From Azadirachta indica (taxonomy: Eukaryota > Streptophyta > Magnoliopsida > Sapindales > Meliaceae), in the NCBI GenBank assembly GCA_022749755.1, contig CM040451.1, forward strand, positions 4,478,871-4,542,870: a DNA stretch of 64,000 bases, written 5' to 3'. Below, piece by piece: positions 1 to 11,365 of the stretch. The position numbers were made by a program, and so were the translations under genes. The notes below the pieces were generated by a model. That model ran no database searches, was not told the origin of the DNA, and saw nothing but the letters and a program-made list of their open reading frames with translations. Each line of letters starts with the position of its first letter. Position 1 is the first letter of the stretch.

Positions 1-220
1 AAAAATATAGAGACTGTGCTATAGTTTATCAAACAACCTGGTTTTGGTAAAATTAATTACCATTATTTTGTTTATTGTATTTACTATTGATATTTGAAAT
101 GGTCGTAAATAACACATTTTTTTGGGATTATATTATATTTAGTCATAAATAATGACCTATTTGTAACATATTAAAAATGACTCCAAATATCAATCGCAAA
201 AAACTTTAATTTTTGTAGTG
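1..220. mobile_element. Right end of a CACTA (En/Spm-like) element
   Basis: The segment ends at 210-220 with TTTTTGTAGTG, the reverse complement of the CACTACAAAAA terminal motif of plant CACTA transposons. The preceding bases contain short repeated motifs (gtcgtaaataa, gtcataaataa) of the kind found in subterminal regions. The other end lies outside the window, so length and target duplication cannot be checked. No transposase reading frame is seen, so it is probably non-autonomous. Confidence 0.5.
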
Positions 221-238
221 AATATATATATATTTATG

Positions 239-662
239 TGTGGTAAAATTAAGATAATAATAATAACAATAATAATGAGTAATACTGACTATCTTAATAA
301 TTATTTCAAGATATGTTTTCATGGATTGAATAATAAATTTTATAATTTTTTAAATAATTAATTAATTATTTTATCAGTAAAAGTAATATCGACCCTCAAA
401 GCGTGTTTGGTAGATGGGATTGACATTAAAATAAGGCCATTTTGACATATCTGGTGTATTTTTAATATGTTGAGATAAATATTTATAGGCCCACAGCCTA
501 ACTTGGCCCAATTTGTGCAGTAGCATAACATGGCCCATTTAGAAATATGCAATATTGAACTTACTTTTTAAGTCCATCCACCCATGTTTGGCATAAGCTC
601 AAATGAGCTTTGGGCACATGCTTGGTACAGGTCCAAATAACTCGTTTCGATTTTTAAATTAT
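239..662 (+). repeat. Direct repeat copy 1 flanking the left inverted-repeat element
   Basis: This ~420-bp segment is repeated at 3581-3992 in the same orientation. Long blocks match, for example around 259-360 (aataataacaata, taatactgactatctta) and 400-420 (gtgtttggtag), with scattered substitutions. Copy 1 starts just after the CACTA terminus and stops a few bases before the left terminus of the element at 667. It contains no credible gene. Confidence 0.8.
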
Positions 663-666
663 AAAT

Positions 667-3571
667 ATTTCACATACCTCCCCTGAGGTTTGCCAAACTC
701 ACATAGAGGAATAAGATATGACATAATTCACATTTACCTCCCCTGTCAGTTAATAAGAGTTGTCTTTTCCACTGGGTAACATCTAATTTTGAATGAAAAG
801 TCCATTTCGCCCTCAGCTCAAGTTCATATAAAGTTGCAACTCTAAAAAGCTTTGTCTAGTCAATAAAAATCTGCATAAAATGTTACGAAAAATATATTGT
901 ATGTATCCGCTGCAATTGTAACGGTTATAAGCTTCCTAACTGAATATACATTTGCAAAGTCCTTTATTTATAATGCTCCAAAAATAACATAGCTCCCAAA
1001 ACACAACCAAAACACAATCGTGTAACTCTCAAGAACATTGCCAACATGCACACAATACTAACATACATTCATCTAAGCACACTGAGAACCAGTAGAAATA
1101 GCATAGGATATTGGTTGCCTACTTGCATACATACCACAGTAGCATTTAACCATATTGAAAACCATCAAAACCAGAAAAAATTTGATATTACTTCACCCAA
1201 CATGCACACAAGACACTATATCCCCTAGCCACACTTTAAACCAGCCAAAAAATTAACGTTACTTGACCAATTTCCCCAAGCACACAACAATGCATTATTG
1301 TTATGCCTTATCTATAAAAGTTTCAATAATATGTCAAGGCACAGTGCACAACCATACAGCAAAAGATGAACCTAATTCGATATTCTCTTCAAAGTGATCA
1401 AACACTATATATTATTCATTTTTTGCTTGCGCTTGTCAAAGATACAAGGAATTTGTAGCTAATAAAACATGATTCTATTGTTTTTCTTGTTGTAGATGGC
1501 ACTTAAATTAAAAATTAAGAAAAAATGTTTTGTGAGTGGTATTAAAAATCCATGAATATGTAAAAGAGAAGATTTTGCTTTCAAGGCAAAGCTCAGCATT
1601 AAAAAGAACACCATTGATAATTTTAACAATGCTAGGAATTTGAGAATTTCTTGGCCTTCTTGGATTGCTACAAAACATAGTAGATTCATAAATAATACAC
1701 TATATAGATTGGATTTAGACAGACATCATTATATCTTGATGAAAATTACTCCAATGCCAAGTTAAAATACTACTATAAATCAAAAAGCTTAAGCTGAAAT
1801 ATTAGGACAGAGTAGCAATATGTAAAAATCTCTTAACAATAACAACACTTGTTTAAAACTTAAGAAAGATAAAATTCACTTATTTGATGGTAGCTAGTAT
1901 TATTCATGTAGTTATGCATTTGGAACACAAGCAAAAATAACAGACATAAATTATTAGCTTTGCAAGGTGAACTAAAAAAGAAACTCGGTCATATATATTG
2001 TACAAAAGGCAAACTGAGAAAAGAAAAGAATTAGAAATGTGTTTTAAAAAATATACTTATTTTTTTAACGCTCAAATTATATTCACACTGGATATTAAAG
2101 ATAAACATTTGATATTATTTGTTTTCAATATATTTTTTAGCATTCAATAATAATACTAACAAAACATCAAGGTGCACATTAGAGGTGGGCAAAAAATCAG
2201 ACCAAACCAGACCGGAGCAAAATTCACAAGTTCGACTCGGTATTTTAAGTAATTCGGCTCGGTTTTGGTTTTTAAAATAAAAAATCTGAAATTTTCGGTT
2301 CAGTTTTTATTTTGATCTAAAAAATTTGAACCAGACCGAAAATATTATTTTTTAATTTTTTTTAATTTAAACCACGTTATTTTATTATATTTTCATAAAA
2401 TGATGTTGTTTAATACACTGAAAAATTTTTAAAAATATAATAAATTTATTCAAACACCGAATCGACTCGATAACCAAATCAATCGGTCTAGTTTTAATTC
2501 AATTCTAATATGTAATCGATCCGGTCTAGTCTGGTCCAATCTCAAAATTTTGAGATCCGGAATTTTTGAATCTGGTTCGATTTTTCAATAACTCGAACCG
2601 ACCCAGACCATGTCCACCCCTAGTGCACATAATATAGCAACATGAAAACACTATCAAACTCAGGAAAAATTAGTTCACAAATTTCTAAATGTTTTGTTTG
2701 TGCACATATTAGGAGCAACAAAGCATGTAGATTTCATTAACCACAAAAAAAAAAAAGGATTCATAGTAGAAGCAATGACAAGTTGCCTTAAACACAATCA
2801 CAACAGTAGCATAAGCAACAAACTTTAATCAAATTAACCACAACTCAGTAACAAGAAAGTATTATCAACACCATGTAACCAACCAACTTAAACTCTGCAA
2901 CTAAGACCACATAAACATGCAATCAAGACCAACTAAATGCAATCTCAAATCAATAATGGAAAAAAAATCACCGCAAACTCGTATAAATTAAATTATGAAA
3001 CAGCCCTATCAAACCCCTATTTCAAATCAATTTAGGTGTTAATTGCAAATAACAAGCCAATGTGCAAAATTTGTTCGATTGAAGCCAAACCAGAAAAGTG
3101 CAAAGTTCAATTAAAAATGGAAACACTGTAAAAACTAACATCTTACATCGCAACCCTTGAATTCGATAGATTTCTTCCTTTTTCAACGAACCCAGACCCT
3201 TGACAGGAAGCTATTGTTTGTGTGCTTTATTTTTAAGCTAAACCCAGCTTCTAGGTTACAGTTTGGCACGAAATTTAGTTGATTAGCTTGATGAATCAAG
3301 AGATTTTTCACTTTTGGCATCACATATCACTATTTTTTATCCGATATTTTGTTATAGCAAGAGAATTCGAGCTAAGTGTGTGCAAGAAGTCAAGTTCAAA
3401 CAACATTGCATGTAGCAGTGGTTGTTTCCAAGTTGAATGTCTTCAATGCCCTTAAACCAAACGGAAAAGATAACTTCTGTTAACTTACAAGGGAGGTAAG
3501 TGTGAATTATGTCATACTTTCTTTCTAGGTTTGAGTTTGGCAAACTTCAGGAGAGGTATGTGAAAATTCTC
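667..3571. mobile_element. 2.9-kb inverted-repeat DNA element, no transposase
   Basis: The two ends are ~105-bp imperfect inverted repeats (667-770 against 3465-3571). Each carries two CCTCCCCT-type modules 60 bp apart (677 and 737; reverse complements at 3489 and 3549). The interior is AT-rich, has no long reading frame, and carries a hAT MITE at 2180-2622. Long terminal inverted repeats suggest a Mutator-like non-autonomous element. No clean short target duplication is visible because both flanks abut the ~420-bp direct repeats. Confidence 0.65.
2180..2622. mobile_element. hAT-type MITE with 8-bp target duplication
   Basis: The 443-bp element starts with TAGAGGTGGGCA and ends with the inverted form TGTCCACCCCTA. 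It is flanked by perfect 8-bp copies of GTGCACAT at 2172-2179 and 2623-2630, the target duplication length of hAT transposons. The interior is made of CGGTTC/GGTTTGG-like motifs typical of this widespread plant MITE group and codes for nothing. It is nested inside the element at 667-3571. Confidence 0.85.
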
Positions 3572-3580
3572 TTATATATA

Positions 3581-3992
3581 TGTGGTAAAATTAAGATAAT
3601 AATAATAACAATAATGCGTAATACTGACTATCTTAACAATTATCTCAAGATATGTTTTGATGGATCAAATAATAAATTTTATAATTTTTTAAATAATTAA
3701 TTAATTATTTTATCGTTAAAAGTGATATCAACCCTTGAAGTGTGTTTGGTAGACGGGATTGGCATTGACATAAGGCCATTTTAACATATTTGGTACATTT
3801 TTAATATGTTGTGATAAGTACGTGGGCCTAACTTAACTCAGTTTATGTAGTAGCACAATATGGCCTATTTAAAAATGTGCAATGTTGAACTTACCTTTTA
3901 AGTCTATTAGCCCATGTTTAACACGAGCTCGAATGGGCTTTGGGCACATGCTTGGTACGGGTCCAAATAACTTGTTTAGATTTCTAAATTAT
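3581..3992 (+). repeat. Direct repeat copy 2 flanking the left inverted-repeat element
   Basis: Second copy of the segment at 239-662, in the same orientation. It begins within about 10 bp of the right terminus of the element at 667-3571 and loses similarity to copy 1 at about 3992, exactly where copy 1 runs into the left terminus. The inverted-repeat element therefore fills the junction between two copies. Confidence 0.8.
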
Positions 3993-5859
3993 GAATTTTT
4001 AATTGTTTTAATTCATATTGGATTGTAATGAATAATCCATAATTAATGTGTATACTAAAAAGATTTTAAAAGAATGTACATAGAAGTTGATTTATAAATT
4101 GTAATAAATAATGAATAAATATTGTATATTATAATAAAATAAAATTTTAAATTATTTCCACAATTCATTGATGATCACGAAATAGGGATAAAATTCACAC
4201 CTCATCAACTCAACCCATAAATTTATAATAATTACTTTTATCAAAAGTAAACATAATCATAAAATGATGATAAAATTCAAATTTGGAGTTAGTTTGTAAT
4301 TAATTAAAAAAAATTGGTTGTTTTATCTATTATGATTTAATGCATTAAATATTTTACTTGTTAAATTTATTTACGTGCTTGAATAAAGTATATTATTTCT
4401 ATTGTATGTTAATTGAAAACAAAATTCTATTATCTTTTATAAATTTTTTTCAAACAATCACCCAAGAACACGATGTAAATTTTTTACTCATATGCAATTG
4501 TTATTATTTATTATTTTATTCTTCATGCAATCTAATTTTCAAACCAAAATTTATTTTACAATTTTACTAACATTCTGTTTAGAAAAATTCATAATTTTAT
4601 AATGATCAAATTGCTTCTTTTAATATCCCTTTACCTCATTGATCAAATTGCTTCCTTTTTAGCTAACTATTATTAAATAAGAATATAATCGTTATTTTTT
4701 AATAAATTAAATTTTTTATGAATATTTTTAAAATTATTAGTTATAACTAATTAGGTTAATGGGTAAAATTTTAGAGACTCACATGTTATTAACTTTTAGC
4801 AGAATTTGAAATAATAATAAGTTTAATAACAAAAAAAATGATATTTTAAACTAAAAGAATGAATTTCACTAATAAAAAATAGTTCAAACTAAATTTTTTA
4901 TGAAAATATAAAATATGTAGTAATATGATATAATATTATCATTTTAATTTATATAGATAGATTTGTAAATATAATAATAATGATATGATTTTTTTTTTTT
5001 AGTATATTGTTCTTTATATGTTTTAGTCAATATAAATAATAATATTTTATTTTATTTTAAAAGTTATAAAATTGATCTTTCAATTTATGAATACCATGTT
5101 AAAAAGAAATTTAAAATTTAAATAAATTTATATTCAAAAGATAATTTATAAATTAGTTATAAAATAAAATATAATATTATTTTAATATTTATTTTCAATT
5201 AAGACTTGAAAATAATTTTTTAGTAAATTACTATTATATAAGAATATAATTATTATTTTTTTTAATAAATTAAAATTATTATAACTATTTTTATAATTAT
5301 TAAAATTATTTAAGTTAATAAATTAAATTTTAAGAACTCAAATGTTGTTATACTTAACCCGTCAAAAAATAAATCAAAGTATTATGAAAATAAGAGAAGA
5401 ATATTGAGGCATTAAGTTAAATAACAGAATTGATAATTCTCCTTGTATTATATTTTAATATAAAATATTAAAATTTATTTATTAAAATAATGATTTAATT
5501 TTTTAAAAAATTATTTATAATAATTAAATAATTAAATAATTTATGTTAAAAGTTTTATTCATAAAATAGCTTCCAATAAAAGATCCACAAAAAATTCTAT
5601 TTATAAGCCATGCTAAGTGGAGCGCTCTTGATAATGCCTCATTGCCTCGAGCCGCCTGGCCGGGTAATAATTTAAAAATAAAAAATAAAAAATTATTTAA
5701 AAAATTAGAAGGGCATACTGGCCTTTATTACGTAAGCTCGCTACGGTGGGCTAAATAGGAAAATCCGACGTGGGAAGCAGCACCCACGAGATGCAGTAAA
5801 AATCCACGTCACTCCTTTTCCGATTCGGAAAAAAATAATATTAAATAATAACACCAAAA
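3993..5859. other. AT-rich intergenic DNA, no gene seen
   Basis: Very AT-rich sequence with short poly-A/T runs and many stops in every frame. No recognisable coding or transposon domain. Base composition becomes more balanced after about 5600 (for example 5630-5830), where the SUF4 promoter region begins. Confidence 0.6.
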
Positions 5860-6038
5860 ATAAATAAATAAATAAACAAATGATTAATAAACTCTAGGAA
5901 GAGGAAGAGGAAGAGGAAGAAACGAGAAACCCTAAATCAGTCGAGCTAGAAAACACAGCGATTTGATTTTGCTTCTGATTTTGATCTTGATCGTCAATTT
6001 GTACGCAAAATCGAGAGAGAAAGGAGGAACAATCACAT
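5860..6038 (+). promoter_or_regulatory. SUF4 proximal promoter and 5' leader with telo-box
   Basis: A purine-rich GAGGAA/GAAGAG run at about 5896-5920 is followed by a telo-box, AAACCCTAA, at 5927-5935. Telo-boxes are typical of promoters of broadly expressed plant genes. The leader then runs to the ATG at 6039, which has the context CATATGGGG. No clear TATA box was identified, and the transcription start is not determined. Confidence 0.45.
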
Positions 6039-9000
6039 ATGGGGAAGAAGAAGAAGAGAGTATCGTCGAAGGTTTGGTGCTATTACTGCGATAGAGAATT
6101 CGACGATGAGAAGATTCTAGTTCAGCACCAGAAAGCTAAGCATTTTAAGTGCCATGTGTGCCACAAGAAGCTCTCGACGGCCGGCGGCATGGCTATTCAC
6201 GTCCTTCAGGTTCACAAAGAGGCCGTCACCAAGTAATAATCTCTGTATTGTCGCTGCTTTTTTCTCTTGTTTGTTTGGTTAATTTTAGTTATAGAATTGA
6301 AAGTTAGATGTTTGCGTTAGTTAGTAAATGATACGAGTTGCTTTATGGAAGAAATTAAGACTTTTGGAAAATCAGTTTTTGGAGAACCAAAAGAATATTG
6401 TGAAAATGTAAGTCTGTTTGTTGATGAAAGTTTGTGAATTTGGTGGTTGCGAATTCCAGTTACAAATTGGGGATCAAAGTGGTATTCAGTTATTTGTTAT
6501 TGGGCTAACTTGGTAGATGAGTTTTTGTACTTTCTGTTTGTTTTGCTCTTGTCCTTAAGCAAACTTTAATGAAACATTGAGGGTATCATGATAATATTCG
6601 TGTATTAGCACAGTTAATAGCTGTTTGTGACATTATAGACATCCCGATCTCTGGATGTTTCAATGTTTAGTTATGAACCTTGTTGGTTTTAATAAATAAA
6701 TTGTTAAAAGGCCACCAATGATAGACTTCCAAATTGCACCAACCAATGCTGGAAAGTGTTACTGGAAAAGACTCAGACGTTTTATAAGTTGTGGGTAGGA
6801 CCATATATATGTATTTTGGAATAGGCTTAGTATTTATTCAATTTGTATTAGTTATTTTTCAGTGGTTGCATCGTTTGTTATTCTTGGATGATGAACACAA
6901 TAAGATTTCTTTGGGGTAATTGAAGGTTACTAGAGGACAAATATTGGATTTTTTTGTTACACAGACTGCATTTGCTGTTTGCATCTAGAAAGTGGTTGCA
7001 TTATGCTAACTGTCTTTGATTGATAATACTTGTAACAGAGTTCCCAATGCAAAACCCGGCCGAGAGTCAACTGATATTGAAATATATGGAATGCAAGGAA
7101 TTCCACCTGACATCTTAGCTGCTCACTATGGAGAAGATGGTGAGGAACTTTGCAAATGTGTCAATTATGCAGTTACTTTTTGGATTATGTGCTTATTTTG
7201 TTACTGTTTGGATTGTGTCTGCATTTTTCTCTCATCAAATTAGTTCTAGCTGATATTGTTTTCATCCTTTTTCTTTGGAGATGATTTACCATGGATGGAG
7301 TCTGTTACACAATTCTTCAACAATTAATCATGCCACTTTGAAACTCTTGTTTTGTACTCTGGCCTTCAAAGTAAATCCTTTGGTGTTGAATTCAAAATCA
7401 TAGAATTGACTTAATGATTTTTCTAGTTTCCAAACTTAACAGACTTTTAGTTCTATTTGTAAACTAATTGGATAAAGATAGAAATTGTCCTTTTCTCTCC
7501 ATGAATGTTTGCTAAGCTTTTGAGTTGCACTCTTTTAAAGTCATTCAGGTGCATGTTTGCTAAGATTTTGAATTTTTACTCTTTGAAGTCATTCAGGTGC
7601 TTGGTTATTTGTACTTTAACTTTGCTGGAACTCACCTTCAGATAGCTGTACTTTGATTGCTGAATATAAGTTGTTGAATCAGTATGGTAGGTTTTACCTA
7701 TGTGCAAGCTCATTTCACTAATGTCAGTAGCAATCTTTTCTTTGTTACAAACTTGCCATTTAGGCCAAGGACTGATCGAAATGACCTCACATTTTGACGA
7801 TCTAACTTGAAATACTTCTCATAGAAGTGGCTAGTTTTAATTTTGCTTCTACTTCATTTTTTATGGTTTAACCATATAGTAGTGGCCTTTGGTATAACAG
7901 TGATTACCAACTGCTAAATACCTTATGGCTGCTGCATGTTCTGGAAAGGATACATAATAGAATGTACTGGCTTTTATAGTTATGTTTTGTTTGTATGGTA
8001 TTGCTATAAACTTTTTTCTATGAATTTATATATTATGAATTTTAATTAAACAAGGGAAGAGAAAAATGAAATTCTTGAGAATAACAGTTGACCACTAGAT
8101 CTCTGTTGGTATTTGGTTTCTTGTGTGAATAATTTGCTTTTGTTTTTCTGTTGTTTCGTTTATCTCTCTCTACATGCATGTGACCCATTTATTAGTAACT
8201 ATTTTTCTAGCTTCAATAAAGCTTCAATATGAACAGAAAGGACAGAAGATTAGAATGAACTACACAAAGAACAACATAATAGTCGTAGATATTGGAAAAT
8301 TACAATATCTATGATTATATTTAAACGAGCCAGTCTAGTGTATGTATCTACTATCAATTCAATAGAATATTTTGAAAGGGTTGAAGTATGTTTTGTTATT
8401 CTGAGTGTCTTTTCCTGATGTTCTTACTTGTCTTTTTACAGTTGCAATAATTCTGCTATATGAAAGTTTGAAGATATTGCATATGTTAAGTTATAGGGTT
8501 AAGTAAAGCTTCACTTTCTAACAAATGTCAAGTTTCTTGCAGAAGAGGAGGCTCCATCCAAAGCGGCCAAAGTGGACACTCCTTACACTCAGCTAGTGGG
8601 TGGCGTGGTGCCAGGACAATTGGGTGTTGGCTATCCTCCTCAATCAACTTTAGGAGCTATGCAGCCAATGTATGTTTTCTATTAGATTTTTATCTTCTCT
8701 CTTCTGCTCTACTCTCTTGCTCACAGACATGCACCTTCTGATGTCAAACTGAACTTTTTTTTTTCTTTTCTTTCTTTCTGCTGCTTCTATATATTCTTGT
8801 TCAAGGACATAGACCTCAAAGATGAAGCAGTATTGCTTGCAGACATACACCTTTGGCTGGTTGAACATTTTTTTTTTTTCAGTTTCTTATATACATTCTT
8901 GCTCACAGATATCAGCCAATATATTTTTCCAAACCTGTTATCTTATTTGGCATTAAGTGCAGTGCCCAAATAGTCCTGGGATTGGAGCATTTGTATGCAT

Positions 9001-9879
9001 GTGTAGGAGATGGATATAAAACTACATTGATTTTTTTCTGGGAGAAGGGCTGTTTAGCTGGTAGCAGCTAAAGCTTCTAATCAAACTTTTGGTTTGAATG
9101 TGCAACAAGTGATTGGATGACATATGAAATAGCCGTGTTCAAGAATTGGCAACTAGGGGACTTCTACTTTTTTTTTCCTTAGCATTATTTGAACTTACAG
9201 GGGAAAACAAGAATATTGCATTTGCTCAATATATGTGCAAGAAACCATGAATAACTAATTATTGAAGTTTTTTACTGATTGATCTTGGTCTACAGTTACA
9301 GTTCTGCAGTACCCATACCCCCTGCTGGTTGGCCAGTGCCTCCTCGTCCGCAGCCTTGGTATCCACAACATCCAGCAGGTTCAATTCCTCCTCCTGCTCA
9401 TGTAGGTTTTGCCCAACAGCCTTTGTTTCCTGTGCAAAATGTGAGGCCTCCTTTGGTGTCGGCTGCATCACCCGCGGTTCAACCTGCACAAGTAATTCCT
9501 CCTGGAATGCCCTCGTCTACACCTCCTGTTCCTGTATCTCAACCCTTATTCCCTGTTGTCAATAACAATACAGCTACTCAAAGTTCACCATTTTCGGCTC
9601 CTATTCCATCAAGTATTCCGGCTAGTGCTTCAGCAGAAATTAAAGGTCCCGTTGATGCCCATTCAGGTACTAACACATCGATGACCAACAGCTACCATGT
9701 CCAAAGCATGCATGGTTTGATTAGTCTTTTAAGTTATGCCTCAAAATTTTCCTTCCAATATGTTAGATAGATTGAGCTCGGTGTTTTCATATTTGAAAAT
9801 TAGCATATAGTTAGACAAATTGGTATGTTCTTTGTAGCCAGATAAGCTGGTTTTATACTGCATGGCTGGTATGTAGCTT

Positions 9880-9924
<45 letters not shown>

Positions 9925-11365
9925 TGTGCACATGCGCACACGCACACACACACACACACACACACTCTTTGTGCCCATTAAATCCACATTGAAACTTCCC
10001 CTAGTTATGGTTATAAGGAATATTTCTGGTTCAACTAGTATTCGGGGGGTATGGCTAAATAGTTGTGTGATTCTAATTATTTTTCTTTGTAGCTTTGTGT
10101 GTATGTTTAACTCTAGAATTGTGATTGTTGGATTTTCTGAGTGAATAACAAAAAGTTAGACTTGTATCATACTGGCAATTGCATGCTGGTCCCAAAGTTA
10201 CTCCTATCCCAATATAATGGTAATTAATTTGATTTCTTCTGATTTTAGCAAAGTTTGTCATCTTTGCAGGTGGGACATTAACCAATTCACATTCTTATGC
10301 CTCTGGTCCAAATACTGGTGGTCCTTCAATTGGACCTCCCCCTGTAATTGCAAATAAAGCACCTGCAACACAGCCAGCCGTTAATGAGGTCTATTTAGTT
10401 TGGGAAGATGAAGCGATGTCCATGGTAAGTATTCTTAAATGCATATTTAGTGAAGTTATGTTTTTTTATTATTGCAGACTTGTTAATTCTGGTTCTAATT
10501 TGAAATTTTTACAGGAGGAGAGAAGAATGTCCTCAGCAAAGTATCAGGTGCATGATGAAACTACCCAGGTAAGTTATAACTACCTCTTTAATATATGGAA
10601 TTGGTTTGTATGTCTAACCAGATGGGTAGGCTTTAATGTTTTGTGTTCCCAGATACAATTGTTTACACTTTGTTCCCTACTTAGAGAGGTATTTTCTGTA
10701 TGAATTCAGACTTTTTCCGTGTTCCTCCTCACAAAAATGAAAACAATTTGCTAAAAAAATATGCTAGCTTTTTATCAATTGTCTTTTTGCTCAAACTATT
10801 GGATGATGGACATGTTCTTTATTTTAAACTGCTATTTCTCCGGTTTGCACGCACTGCCTCCAACTGTTGTGGGCGTCAAAAGATTCAAGTAGGTATTTGC
10901 ATTATTTTTCCTGGTACTCAGTAATTACAATTTTGACAAGCTTGTTGGAAATGAGTAGATGATTCTTCTTTCTAACATTGTACTCAGTTAAAAAAGAACA
11001 AAGTGTATGTATTTGCCACTCCTAAAGTTTAGTTTAATTTTGTTGTTATTCTCCCTATGCTTGATTCTTTAGTGTGGGGGTATGGGAGGAACAAGGTCAT
11101 GCCCCTCAGATTTTTCCATTTTGTAGCATTACAATTTATTTAATTGATCGAACAGTGAATTCAGACTTGGCCCAGGTCAGCTTCTTTTGCAAAGTTTGAC
11201 ATCTTTTGCATAGGACCAAGCTTTAAAATATGTGGTTTTTCCAAATGAAAGTAGCCACAGTTGTCTGATCATTTGATTTCTGTTTCTGTTCAGATGAGCT
11301 CAATTGATGCAGCCATAGACCGAAGGATATCAGAAAGCAGGCTTGCTGGTCGTATGGCATTTTAG
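6039..11365 (+). CDS. SUF4: SUF4/BuGZ-type C2H2 zinc-finger protein
   Basis: Coding exons by splice signals and frame: 6039-6232, 7039-7139, 8543-8669, 9296-9666, 10270-10424, 10515-10568, 11294-11365. All introns are GT-AG. The joined CDS is 1074 nt, 357 aa. The N-terminus has a basic MGKKKKR start and two zinc fingers (C14, C17, H30, H35; C38, C41, H54, H59), then the family signature [10 protein letters not shown] and [19 protein letters not shown]. The middle (about residues 130-300) is low-complexity and rich in Pro, Ala, Ser and Gln. Residues 303-320 form a GLEBS-like motif ([13 protein letters not shown]), and the end is [16 protein letters not shown]. Family knowledge: Arabidopsis SUPPRESSOR OF FRIGIDA 4 acts with FRIGIDA at the FLC promoter; animal ZNF207/BuGZ binds microtubules and Bub3. 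The protein is expected to be nuclear. The start is the first ATG after the leader and matches the family start. It looks intact. Confidence 0.93.
9882..9965. repeat. Compound (CT)n/(CA)n microsatellite in SUF4 intron 4
   Basis: A (TC)n run at 9882-9921 is followed by a short mixed CA/TG/CG stretch and a (CA)n run at 9943-9965. It lies in the intron between 9667 and 10269. It is expected to be polymorphic in length. The apparent reading frames across it are simple-repeat artefacts. Confidence 0.95.

Noticed and set aside
9279..9770. Long plus-strand frame as a separate proline-rich protein
   Set aside because: It is exon 4 of SUF4 (9296-9666) read through into intron 4; flanking AG and GT sites and phase join it to the other exons.
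9741..10144. Frames with long Ser-Leu, Val-Cys or Arg-Glu alternations
   Set aside because: Translations of the (CT)n/(CA)n microsatellite in SUF4 intron 4.
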